Source: Sporomusa ovata DSM 2662 (GTDB taxonomy: Bacteria > Bacillota > Negativicutes > Sporomusales > Sporomusaceae). From it: a stretch of DNA of 64,000 bases. The stretch spans positions 132,001-196,000 of the forward strand of contig NZ_ASXP01000001.1 of the NCBI RefSeq assembly GCF_000445445.1. The letters are read 5' to 3'. The position numbers and the translations under genes are program-made. The notes below the pieces were generated by a model. The model worked only from the letters and a program-made list of their open reading frames with translations, was not told where the DNA came from and did no database searches. Of the stretch, positions 8,473-16,246 are shown in pieces; within the stretch, counting starts at the first letter, position 1; the number at the start of each line of letters is the position of its first letter.

Positions 8473-9541
8473 ATGCTAGTTGTTCCGGAGTGATTGGCCA
8501 TTTGCCATATTTCCGGGCAGCGTCCATCATGGCCAACACATTCGCTGTCGGGGTGCCCAGCGATAGTCCGCAGCCACTTGATAACATAAATCCCTTTGGA
8601 CTATCATAAGCTTTTTGCAAACATTCCTTGACTTCATTTGTAACTTCCTGGGGGGTTCCCCGCCATAAGGTGTATGGTTTGACGTTTCCGGCCAGACAGA
8701 TCTTGTGGCCCACCTTATTTTTGGCTTCAGCTAAGTCGATTTGATTATCTAAACTAAGTACAGTAGCGCCGATGTCAACCATGTCATCCAAAATATTCAT
8801 AGTGTCGCCACAAATGTGGAGAAAAGGACCACTCCCGCAGCGTTGCGAGATTCGATCCGCGCATTGACGCAGGTAGGGTTGAGCAAACTCACGGAAATGC
8901 TTGGCGCTGATTAAGGTGCCGGAGGCTGTAGGTTCAGCGAGGCTTGGTTTAATACCCATATCGCAGAGCATGTCAATGAAGAGCAGGATATTGTCAGTAG
9001 CGTATTGCAGTAAACGGTGTACCTGCTCTGACTGCCGGCATATTTCTTTGAGAAATTTATCGGTTCCGCGGATAGCTGCAGCCGTAGTAAATGGACCGCC
9101 AACCGAGCAGCCTGTTGCTACGCGATCCTTAACAGTTTCCTGGATAATCTTGAGCGCTTCCAGGATGATGGGCAATCTTCCAGAATGGTGAGGGTCAATT
9201 AATCCCATTTTATCAAGGTCCTGATAACCCGAAATCGCCGGCGCGGAAACATAGGGAACACTGTTATCGGGAAATGTTAATGTACTGCCGATGGCTTCAG
9301 CGATACCGAATAGTCCCGGACCGGCGCCAACCGAATCGGTTTCGTAAGTTTCAAAAGCGTGGATTTGGGCCTCGGCCATTAGGGTGGCGGAATGATAATA
9401 CTTTGCCATTGAGTCGCCGGCCAGGCTAAAAGCCTGGTCTGTAACCAAAGGCAGACAAGGTATCCGGTCAAGCGGCTTACCAGTGGCAAATGCCTTAAAT
9501 CTTTCGTTTGGTGTCATTTTATCTTTCCAGGTGGTTTTCAT
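8471..9541 (-). CDS. UroD-fold corrinoid methyltransferase (MtaA/CmuA family)
   Basis: 356 residues, a zinc-dependent methyltransferase of the uroporphyrinogen-decarboxylase fold that moves methyl groups between a substrate or acceptor and a corrinoid protein. It begins MKTTWKDKMTPNERFKAF and carries the zinc motif H-x-C (His242, Cys244 in LHICGD) plus Cys324 in SSGCGL. The start is the ATG at 9541, after a G-rich site. It is transcribed away from a corrinoid protein gene 175 bp off, its likely partner. Whether it demethylates a substrate or passes methyl onward cannot be told from sequence. Confidence 0.88.
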   Translation of the reverse strand: MKTTWKDKMTPNERFKAFATGKPLDRIPCLPLVTDQAFSLAGDSMAKYYHSATLMAEAQIHAFETYETDSVGAGPGLFGIAEAIGSTLTFPDNSVPYVSAPAISGYQDLDKMGLIDPHHSGRLPIILEALKIIQETVKDRVATGCSVGGPFTTAAAIRGTDKFLKEICRQSEQVHRLLQYATDNILLFIDMLCDMGIKPSLAEPTASGTLISAKHFREFAQPYLRQCADRISQRCGSGPFLHICGDTMNILDDMVDIGATVLSLDNQIDLAEAKNKVGHKICLAGNVKPYTLWRGTPQEVTNEVKECLQKAYDSPKGFMLSSGCGLSLGTPTANVLAMMDAARKYGKWPITPEQLA

Positions 9542-9596
9542 GACTATCCCCCCCACTTCTCTATCTTGGCAGGTAACTGCTTAAATAAAGAAATTT

Positions 9597-9628
9597 TATA
9601 TATCTATAACAGTAATTATAGATATATA
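9597..9628. promoter_or_regulatory. 13-bp perfect dyad between divergent methyltransferase and corrinoid genes
   Basis: TATATATCTATAA and its exact reverse complement are separated by CAGTAA. The position, in the control region between two divergent partner genes, suggests an operator for a dimeric regulator. The AT-rich sequence also allows a DNA-bending or promoter role. No regulator gene is adjacent. Confidence 0.5.
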
Positions 9629-9630
9629 AG

Positions 9631-9661
9631 TAAAATCCTTTCTAAAAACGGCAGGATTTTA
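9631..9661 (+). promoter_or_regulatory. Leader stem-loop upstream of corrinoid gene
   Basis: Nine-bp perfect arms TAAAATCCT / AGGATTTTA with a 13-base loop, 55 bp before the start codon. It lies where a leader RNA hairpin would form. It is AT-rich and has no clean T-run, so termination is doubtful. Confidence 0.4.
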
Positions 9662-9715
9662 TTAAAAATAATAGAAAAAACCTATATCAATAATAAATTA
9701 TTTGAAGAGGGGTGC

Positions 9716-10372
9716 ATGGTTTTGACAAATCAAAATATTTTGGACGCGTTATCAACTGCGGTGGTTGAGATGGATGAGGATGGGGCGAAAGCAGCAGCCC
9801 AAGCTACAATTGATGCTGGCATGGGAGCTTTTGAGGCAATCACTGAAGGCTTGGTTAAAGGTATGAATATTGTTGGAGATAAGTACGAGGAGCAGGAATA
9901 TTTTATCCCTGAGGTTTTGCTCTGTTCGGATGCTATGCTGGCGGGACTGGAAATCCTCAAGCCTTATTTGCCTAAGGATTATAACCAGAATGCGGAAAAA
10001 GTAGTAATTGGCGTTGTCGAGGGGGATACGCATGATATTGGTAAAAACATTGTGAAAATCATGCTGGAAACAGGCGGTTTTGAAGTATATGACCTGGGCC
10101 GCAATGTTCCCTTGCAGGCTTTTGCTGATAAAGTCGAAGAAGTTGGCGCCACAGTAGTTGCCATGGCTACGCTAATGACTACAACCATGGATGGTATGCA
10201 GGTTGTCATCAGGGAACTGGAAAAACGTGGGCTCAGGGACAAAGTTACTGTTATTATTGGCGGCGGGCCAATCTCGCAGGCTTTTGCTGATGAAATTAAA
10301 GCTGACATATATGCGACAGATGCTAATGTTGCCGTACGGAAATTAAAAAACCGGCAGGAGGCTGTAGCGTGA
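9716..10372 (+). CDS. Corrinoid (methyl-carrier) protein, MtaC/MtbC type
   Basis: 218 residues. A helical cap domain (about 1-90) is followed by the B12-binding Rossmann domain, with D104-x-H106-x-x-G109 in EGDTHDIGKN supplying the lower-ligand His, then the later ATLMTTTMDGM and IIGGGPISQAFADEIKAD segments. It shuttles methyl groups between methyltransferases. The ATG at 9716 sits close behind GAGGGG; a TTG at 9722 has better spacing and is an alternative. It is divergent from the methyltransferase at 8471 and is a close paralogue of the corrinoid protein at 22254. Confidence 0.93.
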   Translation: MVLTNQNILDALSTAVVEMDEDGAKAAAQATIDAGMGAFEAITEGLVKGMNIVGDKYEEQEYFIPEVLLCSDAMLAGLEILKPYLPKDYNQNAEKVVIGVVEGDTHDIGKNIVKIMLETGGFEVYDLGRNVPLQAFADKVEEVGATVVAMATLMTTTMDGMQVVIRELEKRGLRDKVTVIIGGGPISQAFADEIKADIYATDANVAVRKLKNRQEAVA

Positions 10373-10413
10373 GTGGGATGATTAAACCAGACACAAGAGC
10401 TACAAATTGGGCA

Positions 10414-10437
10414 AACAATTAAAATTGTTGAATTTTT
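10414..10437 (+). terminator. Weak terminator after the corrinoid gene
   Basis: Small stem AACAATT-AA-AATTGTT followed by GAATTTTT. AT-rich, probably modest. Confidence 0.4.
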
Positions 10438-10570
10438 CCTGCAACCAGAATTTCAGGATTGTTTTGTTAAGTCGTTAGTGTTTCCTGCTAATTTATGAAG
10501 AATATTAACATATCTTCCTTGCGCTTGGTGCAACCTATACAGCGTACGGGTGCACAAAGGAGGAAAAATT

Positions 10571-11290
10571 ATGGAATGGCAGGAATTTCTTCGCGATACA
10601 TGGCAGACCTCGCTAGTATTCATAGGTCTACTAATTTTTACTCGAATACTTGGTAAAACGCAGGTCGGGCAACTTACCTTCTATGAATATGTTAGTGGTA
10701 TTACTATTGGTTCGCTCGCAGCCAACATTGCAGCAGCAGATGCTGATAAAGTATGGAACCACTACTATGATCTTGTCCTATTTGTGGCCCTCACCTACTC
10801 GGTATCACTTGTTACAATAAAAAGCCGGCCTCTGCGGAAATTGATTGATGGTTCGCCGACAATTGTGATAGAGAATGGACATATTATTGAAAAAAACATG
10901 CATAGCCTGCGTTACGATATCGATGAATTGAATGGACATTTGCGTCAACAAGGCGTCTTAGATCCTGCCGAAGTCCGATACGCTATTTTAGAAACTACAG
11001 GAGATTTAAGCGTGATAAAAAAGACTGACTACCAGCCTTTAACGAAAAGTGATTTTAATATTCACTTACCTGATCCTACGTTTCCGGTGGAATTAATTAT
11101 GGATGGAGTAATCATTGAGCGGAATTTACATCGACAAAACCATTCTAAAGCCTGGCTAAAGCAACAATTAAGCGAGAGAAGCATCCATGATATATCTGAG
11201 GTAACCTATGCCGGGATTGACTCTAAAGGGCAACTGTTTGTTAATCGCAAGACCTCCTCAAACTATAGCAACAAGAATAGTGATGAATAA
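10571..11290 (+). CDS. DUF421 (YetF-family) membrane protein
   Basis: 239 residues. Three N-terminal transmembrane helices (about 12-90) precede a cytoplasmic DUF421 domain with the family signature RPLRKLIDGSPTIVIENGHI, then RYDIDELNGHLRQQGV. The ATG at 10571 follows AAAGGAGG; an upstream GTG is less likely. YetF-type proteins are often encoded with DUF1657 proteins and SpoVA genes in Firmicute spore-membrane operons, and a DUF1657 gene lies 630 bp downstream, so a role in the spore inner membrane is likely but inferred. Confidence 0.88.
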   Translation: MEWQEFLRDTWQTSLVFIGLLIFTRILGKTQVGQLTFYEYVSGITIGSLAANIAAADADKVWNHYYDLVLFVALTYSVSLVTIKSRPLRKLIDGSPTIVIENGHIIEKNMHSLRYDIDELNGHLRQQGVLDPAEVRYAILETTGDLSVIKKTDYQPLTKSDFNIHLPDPTFPVELIMDGVIIERNLHRQNHSKAWLKQQLSERSIHDISEVTYAGIDSKGQLFVNRKTSSNYSNKNSDE

Positions 11291-11300
11291 TTTGTCAGGT

Positions 11301-11720
11301 TTAATCGCCACATAATATTACCAGACCGATTGTTACAACAAGTGCGCCAATAAGCTGTCTTAAGGACAAAGGCTGACTCAGAAATAAATAGCCCAAGATA
11401 ATTGTGATGAGCGGAGCGCAGGACATGAGGACTGCAATCTCATAAACATCGCCTTTTTCAAGTGCGTAGAAATATGCCAATTCACCTAAGACCGCTGCCA
11501 AAAGTGCTTCCATACCGATCATTAACCAGCTGAATAAGGATAAAGCAGTAAATTCAACATAGGTTTTCGTAAGCAGCAGCCAAATACTGACAAGGCCGGT
11601 AGCGATGAAGGTTCGGATTACCAGAGTAGTGACAGGATTAATATTGTCAAGGGCGGATTTACCGAATAGTGGTGCTGAACCCAGGCAAAGAACCGCAAGA
11701 AAGGCATATAAAAATATCAC
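11301..11720 (-). CDS. Single-EamA-domain membrane transporter
   Basis: 139 residues and about five hydrophobic segments, half of the classic ten-helix EamA/RhaT exporter, so it probably dimerises. The N-terminus FLYAFLAVLCLGSAPLFGKSA and the C-terminus QLIGALVVTIGLVILCGD are typical. The GTG at 11720 has GGGAGG seven bases upstream; a TTG at 11726 would be too close. It converges on the DUF421 gene with a 10-bp gap. Substrate unknown. Confidence 0.8.
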   Translation of the reverse strand: MIFLYAFLAVLCLGSAPLFGKSALDNINPVTTLVIRTFIATGLVSIWLLLTKTYVEFTALSLFSWLMIGMEALLAAVLGELAYFYALEKGDVYEIAVLMSCAPLITIILGYLFLSQPLSLRQLIGALVVTIGLVILCGD

Positions 11721-11920
11721 AGGCAACCCTCCCTTTAATCTGTTTTTAAAGTATATGCCCCTGGACTTAAACTAGTAGTTCAAACCTCCATTGTATTCTT
11801 TGGGATGGGTGTGGGAGTCATACTTATCGATGTAAAACATTTCCACTAATAATCAAAGGCAGTCTGTAAAATAATAGTAAACGGAACATTTAAACTACCA
11901 AGTAGGAGGCTAATATTAGT

Positions 11921-12127
11921 ATGACTGTAAAAAAAGACTTAGAGAAGGCTTTAGCTGCTGCTGAAGCTGCCAAAGGTACGTATGCAACCTTTGCCACATC
12001 GACTGACGACCAAAGTGCACAGACGATGTTTGAACAAATGTCCCAAGATATGGATCGTCATATTGCCCAACTCAATAGTCGTGTAAGTTCTACATCAGAA
12101 ACTAAATTAAGTAATCAGCAACAATAG
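11921..12127 (+). CDS. DUF1657 small protein
   Basis: 68 residues of the DUF1657 type: MTVKKDLEKALAAAEAAKGT followed by a helical segment (ATSTDDQSAQTMFEQMSQDM) and a polar tail. In Bacillus and relatives these accompany YetF-like proteins and SpoVA proteins and are made in the forespore. Good ribosome site (AGGAGG). Its own terminator follows at once. Molecular role not established. Confidence 0.8.
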   Translation: MTVKKDLEKALAAAEAAKGTYATFATSTDDQSAQTMFEQMSQDMDRHIAQLNSRVSSTSETKLSNQQQ

Positions 12128-12128
12128 C

Positions 12129-12160
12129 AAAAAGGAGGTAGGTAGAACTACCTCCTTTTT
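12129..12160 (+). terminator. Terminator after DUF1657 gene
   Basis: AAAAAGGAGGTAG / CTACCTCCTTTTT, 13 perfect base pairs with a T-run. The stem includes an AGGAGG that would be hidden in the RNA. Confidence 0.85.
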
Positions 12161-12192
12161 ACTCTAAACTAAGATATGACAAGGTGAGACAA

Positions 12193-13137
12193 ATGGGTGT
12201 TAAAGTCGGAATTCCTGAAGCTTTGCTATATCACGAGTTCGGTAGTTTATGGCTGGACTTCTTTCAGCACATTGGGGTCCCAGTGGCTCTTTCCGGTAAG
12301 ACCAATAAACAAATTTTAGACCGGGGGATGTTGCTTGCCATTGATGAATCGTGTATACCATTGAAGGTTTACTTAGGTCATGTCGAATCCTTATTAACCA
12401 CCTGCAGTCATATTTTCGTACCTCGTATCGCTCAGTATTATCCGGATAATCATCTTTGTGCAAAACTTGCCGGTTTACCGGATATTGTGCAAAATACGTT
12501 TAGGTTGGCTAATGAGAAATTACTTAGTCCCAATATTGAAAATAGCTCTGCAACTACAATAGCAAAGGCTGTTCACACTATATGCCGGCCACTGGGGTTG
12601 TCTGATTTTACCGGTCAGCAGGCCTACCGTCAGGCCGTTAAACAATGGAAAAATACTATCCCGGTCCAATCTGTTCACCCGGCAAAGGCCAAAATCGCGA
12701 TTATCGGTCATAGTTACATAGTAAATGATGTTTTCTTCAATAGCGATATTGAAAACTTTTTCAAATCCCAGGAGGTAGAGCTTATTATCTCCAGTGATTT
12801 GCCAAACAAAAGAATTTATGAGGAAGCGAAAGCCTTTCAGCAGGATATTTATTGGCAGCTGTCAATGAAAATTGCCGGTGCTGCCAGGTATTTCTGCGGA
12901 CAAGACGACATTGCAGGTGTTATTATCGTGTCCAGTTTTGGCTGTGGTCCTGACTCGCTTGTTAACGAATATCTGGAGCATCATATTTTCAAACCAAGTA
13001 ATAAACCACATATGGTACTTACTATTGACGAGCATACCGGCAATGCTGGACTTATTACGCGAGTTGAAGCCTTTTGGGATATGGTAGCAAGGAGGTTAAA
13101 GCTTGAAGGTAAGTTACCCGCAGATGGGCTATCTTAG
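12193..13137 (+). CDS. CoA-dehydratase-activase-related protein, DUF2229 (COG3580) type
   Basis: 314 residues, beginning MGVKVGIPEALLYHEFG. It belongs to the DUF2229 proteins that in longer homologues are fused to, or neighbours of, the ASKHA activator of 2-hydroxyacyl-CoA dehydratases. Cysteines in DESCIPLKV and SSFGCGPD fit the iron-sulfur type positions of this superfamily. No BcrA/HgdC-type ATPase or dehydratase subunit is nearby. It overlaps the next gene by 35 bp, so the two are one unit. The ATG at 12193 is chosen with AAGGTGA upstream. Reaction unknown. Confidence 0.8.
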   Translation: MGVKVGIPEALLYHEFGSLWLDFFQHIGVPVALSGKTNKQILDRGMLLAIDESCIPLKVYLGHVESLLTTCSHIFVPRIAQYYPDNHLCAKLAGLPDIVQNTFRLANEKLLSPNIENSSATTIAKAVHTICRPLGLSDFTGQQAYRQAVKQWKNTIPVQSVHPAKAKIAIIGHSYIVNDVFFNSDIENFFKSQEVELIISSDLPNKRIYEEAKAFQQDIYWQLSMKIAGAARYFCGQDDIAGVIIVSSFGCGPDSLVNEYLEHHIFKPSNKPHMVLTIDEHTGNAGLITRVEAFWDMVARRLKLEGKLPADGLS

Positions 13138-14176
13138 TATTCCGGTCTACAACATGCTGACAAACCTTGGTGTTGAAGTTGTTGAAGCGCCGGCAATTTC
13201 CAGGAAAACGGTTGAATTGGGTTCAATGTACTCACCGGAAGGTGTATGTTTGCCATATAAAATGAATATGGGTAATTTGCTGGAGAGTATTGACAAAGGT
13301 GCAGATACATTTATAACCATGTGTGGTGCAGGGAAATGCCGCTTTGGTTTTTACAGTGCGGTGCAAAAAATTCAGCTTTCCAAGACTAAAAATGTAGGAT
13401 TTTACACCATTGATACCAACCATCTACTTACCGGGTTATATCAATTTTTACATACTGTGGCTCCAGAGGTCAGCCGTTTGGCGATAGTAAAACAACTTAC
13501 TATGGCGATAAAAACACTAAAAGCTTTTGATACCATAAACAGTGCCAAGAATTATTACGGATCACGGTCTGCTACACCGGATACAATCATTGATATAGCG
13601 AACCAGTCAGCTGAAGATTTTCGTGATTGTCGCGCTTTTAGAGATGTTAAGGATAAACAAAATCGGGTTATTCAATTGATAAAGTCAATGAGTGAAGATA
13701 AGGATAGCCAACCGCCGAAAGTCGGCTTAGTTGGGGAATTCTATTTGTTACTTGAACCATATGTCAATTATAGAGTGGAAGACGTATTGATTAAACAAGG
13801 AATAGAGGTTAAAAAGTTTATTAATACAGGGGCGTGGGTTTTTTCCAACACATTATTGAGCTTTCTGGGGCTATATAGTGAGGAGCGCGCGTGCCAGAAG
13901 CAGGCCAGGCCCTATCTTAAGCATCACGTTGGCGGTGATGGGTTAAAATCAGTAGGAAGTACGTTATGGTGCGCCCAGCATGGTTATGACGGGATTATCC
14001 ATATATATCCTTTTGGCTGTATGCCGGAAATAGTAGCACAATATGCACTCAAAAATATTGCGCAGGACTTTAATTTGCCCTTACTGACATTAAGTGTTGA
14101 TGAACACGCCAGCGATGTTGGTGTTCTCACTAGACTGGAGGCATTTGTCGACTGCATCAAGCGAAAGAAAAAATAG
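13103..14176 (+). CDS. CoA-dehydratase-activase-related protein, COG3581 type
   Basis: 357 residues starting at a TTG after AAGGAGG. It is the usual partner of the upstream protein: MKVSYPQMGYLSIPVYNMLT, then MYSPEGVCLPYKMNMGN, TMCGAGKCRFGFY and IYPFGCMPEIVAQY place conserved cysteines as in the dehydratase subunit/activase superfamily. SVDEHASDVGVLTRLEAF mirrors TIDEHTGNAGLITRVEAF of its neighbour, so the two share an ancestral domain. Probably an iron-sulfur protein complex; substrate unknown. Confidence 0.8.
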   Translation: MKVSYPQMGYLSIPVYNMLTNLGVEVVEAPAISRKTVELGSMYSPEGVCLPYKMNMGNLLESIDKGADTFITMCGAGKCRFGFYSAVQKIQLSKTKNVGFYTIDTNHLLTGLYQFLHTVAPEVSRLAIVKQLTMAIKTLKAFDTINSAKNYYGSRSATPDTIIDIANQSAEDFRDCRAFRDVKDKQNRVIQLIKSMSEDKDSQPPKVGLVGEFYLLLEPYVNYRVEDVLIKQGIEVKKFINTGAWVFSNTLLSFLGLYSEERACQKQARPYLKHHVGGDGLKSVGSTLWCAQHGYDGIIHIYPFGCMPEIVAQYALKNIAQDFNLPLLTLSVDEHASDVGVLTRLEAFVDCIKRKKK

Positions 14177-14184
14177 TGTAAACA

Positions 14185-14225
14185 AAACGGCAGCGCATTC
14201 CTCGTAAAGGGATATGCTGCCGTTT
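14185..14225 (+). terminator. Terminator after the activase-like pair
   Basis: Stem AAACGGCAGC / GCTGCCGTTT with a 21-base internal loop region. It closes the two-gene unit. Confidence 0.7.
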
Positions 14226-14342
14226 CCAATATATTTATATATACCAAAATCAAAGAGTGTCATTTGAAGAAAGTTATCCATATTATGTAATAGCCGTGAC
14301 TTTCTTGAAATGCGGCAATTCTCAAAAAAGGAGATGTATATA

Positions 14343-14615
14343 ATGCCAAGAGATGAATGGGAATCTCCTGAAATTGAAGAATGGGATGCAGAAGAGAATG
14401 AAGAATCAGAATCCGATGAATATCGTCAATGCTTCCCGTTTGGTTGTTATCCAAGGTTTTGTAATCCGCGCCGGTTTTGTTTTCCCCGTCAGTGCTTCCC
14501 CAGATTCTGTTTTCCCCGTCAATGCTTTCCCCGTCAATGCTTTCCGAGACAATGCTTCCCAAGACAGTGCTTCCCAAGACAGTGTTTCCCAAGACAGTGT
14601 TATCCTCGTCGATAG
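14343..14615 (+). CDS. Cys-rich FPRQC pentapeptide-repeat protein
   Basis: 90 residues. The N-terminal 28 are strongly acidic (many E/D); from residue 30 on there are 12 cysteines almost exactly every five residues in a repeating C-[FY]-P-R-[QFR] unit ending CYPRR. The basic repeat tail and acidic head give a charge-polar molecule. GGAGA precedes the ATG and a terminator follows, so it is a single-gene unit. Regular Cys spacing suggests a disulfide-cross-linked structural protein (spore coat or envelope) or metal binding; both are inference. I know no characterised family with this repeat. Confidence 0.8.
   Translation: MPRDEWESPEIEEWDAEENEESESDEYRQCFPFGCYPRFCNPRRFCFPRQCFPRFCFPRQCFPRQCFPRQCFPRQCFPRQCFPRQCYPRR
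14478..14612 (+). repeat. Coding 15-bp tandem repeats (nine units)
   Basis: Nine consecutive 15-base units encode C-[FY]-P-R-x. Two codon versions (ending CGTCAA or AGACAG) alternate in blocks, a sign of unit duplication by slippage or unequal exchange. Confidence 0.85.
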
Positions 14616-14621
14616 GAGAGG

Positions 14622-14654
14622 AAAGAGACCAGTGTTCCACGAACTGGTCTCTTT
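14622..14654. terminator. Terminator between FPRQC gene and transporter operon
   Basis: Twelve-bp stem AAAGAGACCAGT / ACTGGTCTCTTT with a nine-base loop, lying between convergent genes; likely works for both strands. Confidence 0.75.
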
Positions 14655-14683
14655 CTGTGAACGGGTTAAGTCCTAATTTTGCA

Positions 14684-15427
14684 TTACTTCCGCCAGCGCA
14701 ACAGGTAGCTGGTCAACCGATGATATAAGGTCATTATTGTCAGCACGACTGCACCGATGACTATAATCCCGGCAACCACTCGCGGATAGTCGGCAAAGTC
14801 GGAGAAGTATTTTACATACCAGCCCAGGCCGCTGGTGGCGCCAATCATCTCGGCTGCGGTTAAGAGGATAAAGGCCAATACCATACTGATAGCACCGCCG
14901 CTGACGATATGAGGCATAGCTCCTGGCAAGAGAATCTTGGTAAGCATGGATTTTTTGCTGACACCGATGGTTTTGGCTGAATCAACAATACCCTTTTCCA
15001 GGGCTTCTACGCCAGCGACCGTATTCATGAATAATGGCCAAAAAGCGCCGATAAAGATGATAAAGATCGAGGATTGCGTAAAAGTCGGTAAGATGGCAAT
15101 GGCATAGGGAATATAGACTATGGGCGGGATGGGTCCCAGGACATTGGCAGCCGGTTCGATAGCCAATCGCAGTCGCCGGTTCCAGCCAACCATGAGACCC
15201 AGGGGGATAGCCAGCAGCGCTGCCAGGGTGTAGCCCCAGAATAACAGCGTAAAGGAACTGAGCAGACTTTTTAAAAATACCTGACGGTCTTCGACGAGCA
15301 GGCGCAGAACTTGCAATGGCTGTGGGAATAGCTGAGGATCGAGCAGTTTTAACCAGGCAGTACTTAGCTGCCATAGCAGCAGGGCGGCAATCCCTAATAG
15401 CAGGCGGTCACGGCTGGTTTGACTCAT
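14684..15427 (-). CDS. ABC transporter permease, SsuC/TauC/NrtB type
   Basis: 247 residues with about six membrane helices and the BPD_transp_1 EAA loop (GVEALEKGIVDSAKTIGVSK). Inner-membrane channel subunit of an importer in the nitrate/sulfonate/taurine class. Its ATG overlaps the stop of the ATPase gene (ATGA). It is the last gene of the seven-gene methyltransferase operon, so the imported compound is probably the methylated substrate or a cofactor for that pathway. Confidence 0.9.
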   Translation of the reverse strand: MSQTSRDRLLLGIAALLLWQLSTAWLKLLDPQLFPQPLQVLRLLVEDRQVFLKSLLSSFTLLFWGYTLAALLAIPLGLMVGWNRRLRLAIEPAANVLGPIPPIVYIPYAIAILPTFTQSSIFIIFIGAFWPLFMNTVAGVEALEKGIVDSAKTIGVSKKSMLTKILLPGAMPHIVSGGAISMVLAFILLTAAEMIGATSGLGWYVKYFSDFADYPRVVAGIIVIGAVVLTIMTLYHRLTSYLLRWRK

Positions 15428-16227
15428 ATGCCGGCGCCTCCTTCCACTTGTTGGAGTTCTGCCAGAATTTCTTTTTGCAGCAAGGACAGGATTTCATTGC
15501 GTAGTTCAATATACCGGGGATCTTGCACCAGGAAAAAACGCCGCCTGGGCCGGGGGAAAGGAACGTCAATGATTTTTAATACCCGGCCCGGCCCGGGAGT
15601 AAATACCGCAATGCGGTCGGCAAGATACAGGGCTTCGTCAATATCATGAGTGACCAGAAACACTGTTTTTTTGTCGCCATCGCCGGTCCATAGCTTGAGC
15701 AGCAGATCTTGCAAGCTTACCCGGTTTTTGGCGTCTACTGCGCCAAAGGGTTCATCCATAAGGTAGACCGGGGCATCAAGGGCAAAGGCTCTGGCGATAG
15801 CAACCCGCTGACGCATGCCGCCTGACAGTTCACTGGGATATTTATGGCTGTAAATGCTGAGACCGACCATAGCCAGCAACTTTTTTGCTTGTTCGCCGGC
15901 AGTTTTACCTGTCACCCGGCCTGATTCATTGAGGGCAAAAATGATATTATCAAGGGCTGTCATCCAGGGGAACAAAGAGTAGTCTTGAAAGACAACAGCC
16001 CTGTCCGGGCCGGGGGCAAGAATTGGGTTGTCATTTAATGTAAGTAAGCCGCTTGTGGCTGGTGTCAGGCCGGCCAGCAGATCGATGGTTGAGCTTTTAC
16101 CGCAGCCACTGGGACCGACTACTGCTAAGAGTTCGCCTTGGTTAATGCTTAGTGAGAGGTTTGCTATGGCCGGACGCTCGTCGCCCGGATAAGTAAGAGA
16201 AACAGATTCGAGATTTAGTAAGGCCAC
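15424..16227 (-). CDS. ABC transporter ATPase, SsuB/TauB type
   Basis: 267 residues. Walker A is VVGPSGCGKSST, the signature is LSGGMRQRVAIARAF, Walker B is PVYLMDEPFGAVD, and the H-loop is FLVTHDIDEAL. It energises the importer encoded on both sides. GTG start with GGAGA upstream. The C-terminal extension after the H-loop is usual for the SsuB/TauB group. Confidence 0.95.
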   Translation of the reverse strand: MALLNLESVSLTYPGDERPAIANLSLSINQGELLAVVGPSGCGKSSTIDLLAGLTPATSGLLTLNDNPILAPGPDRAVVFQDYSLFPWMTALDNIIFALNESGRVTGKTAGEQAKKLLAMVGLSIYSHKYPSELSGGMRQRVAIARAFALDAPVYLMDEPFGAVDAKNRVSLQDLLLKLWTGDGDKKTVFLVTHDIDEALYLADRIAVFTPGPGRVLKIIDVPFPRPRRRFFLVQDPRYIELRNEILSLLQKEILAELQQVEGGAGI

Positions 16228-16246
16228 AAGCCAGTCTCCTTTTCGA

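Noticed and set aside
14478..14612. Regular short repeats considered as a CRISPR array
   Set aside because: The 15-bp units are tandem, without spacers, and stay in frame inside a well-signalled coding sequence.
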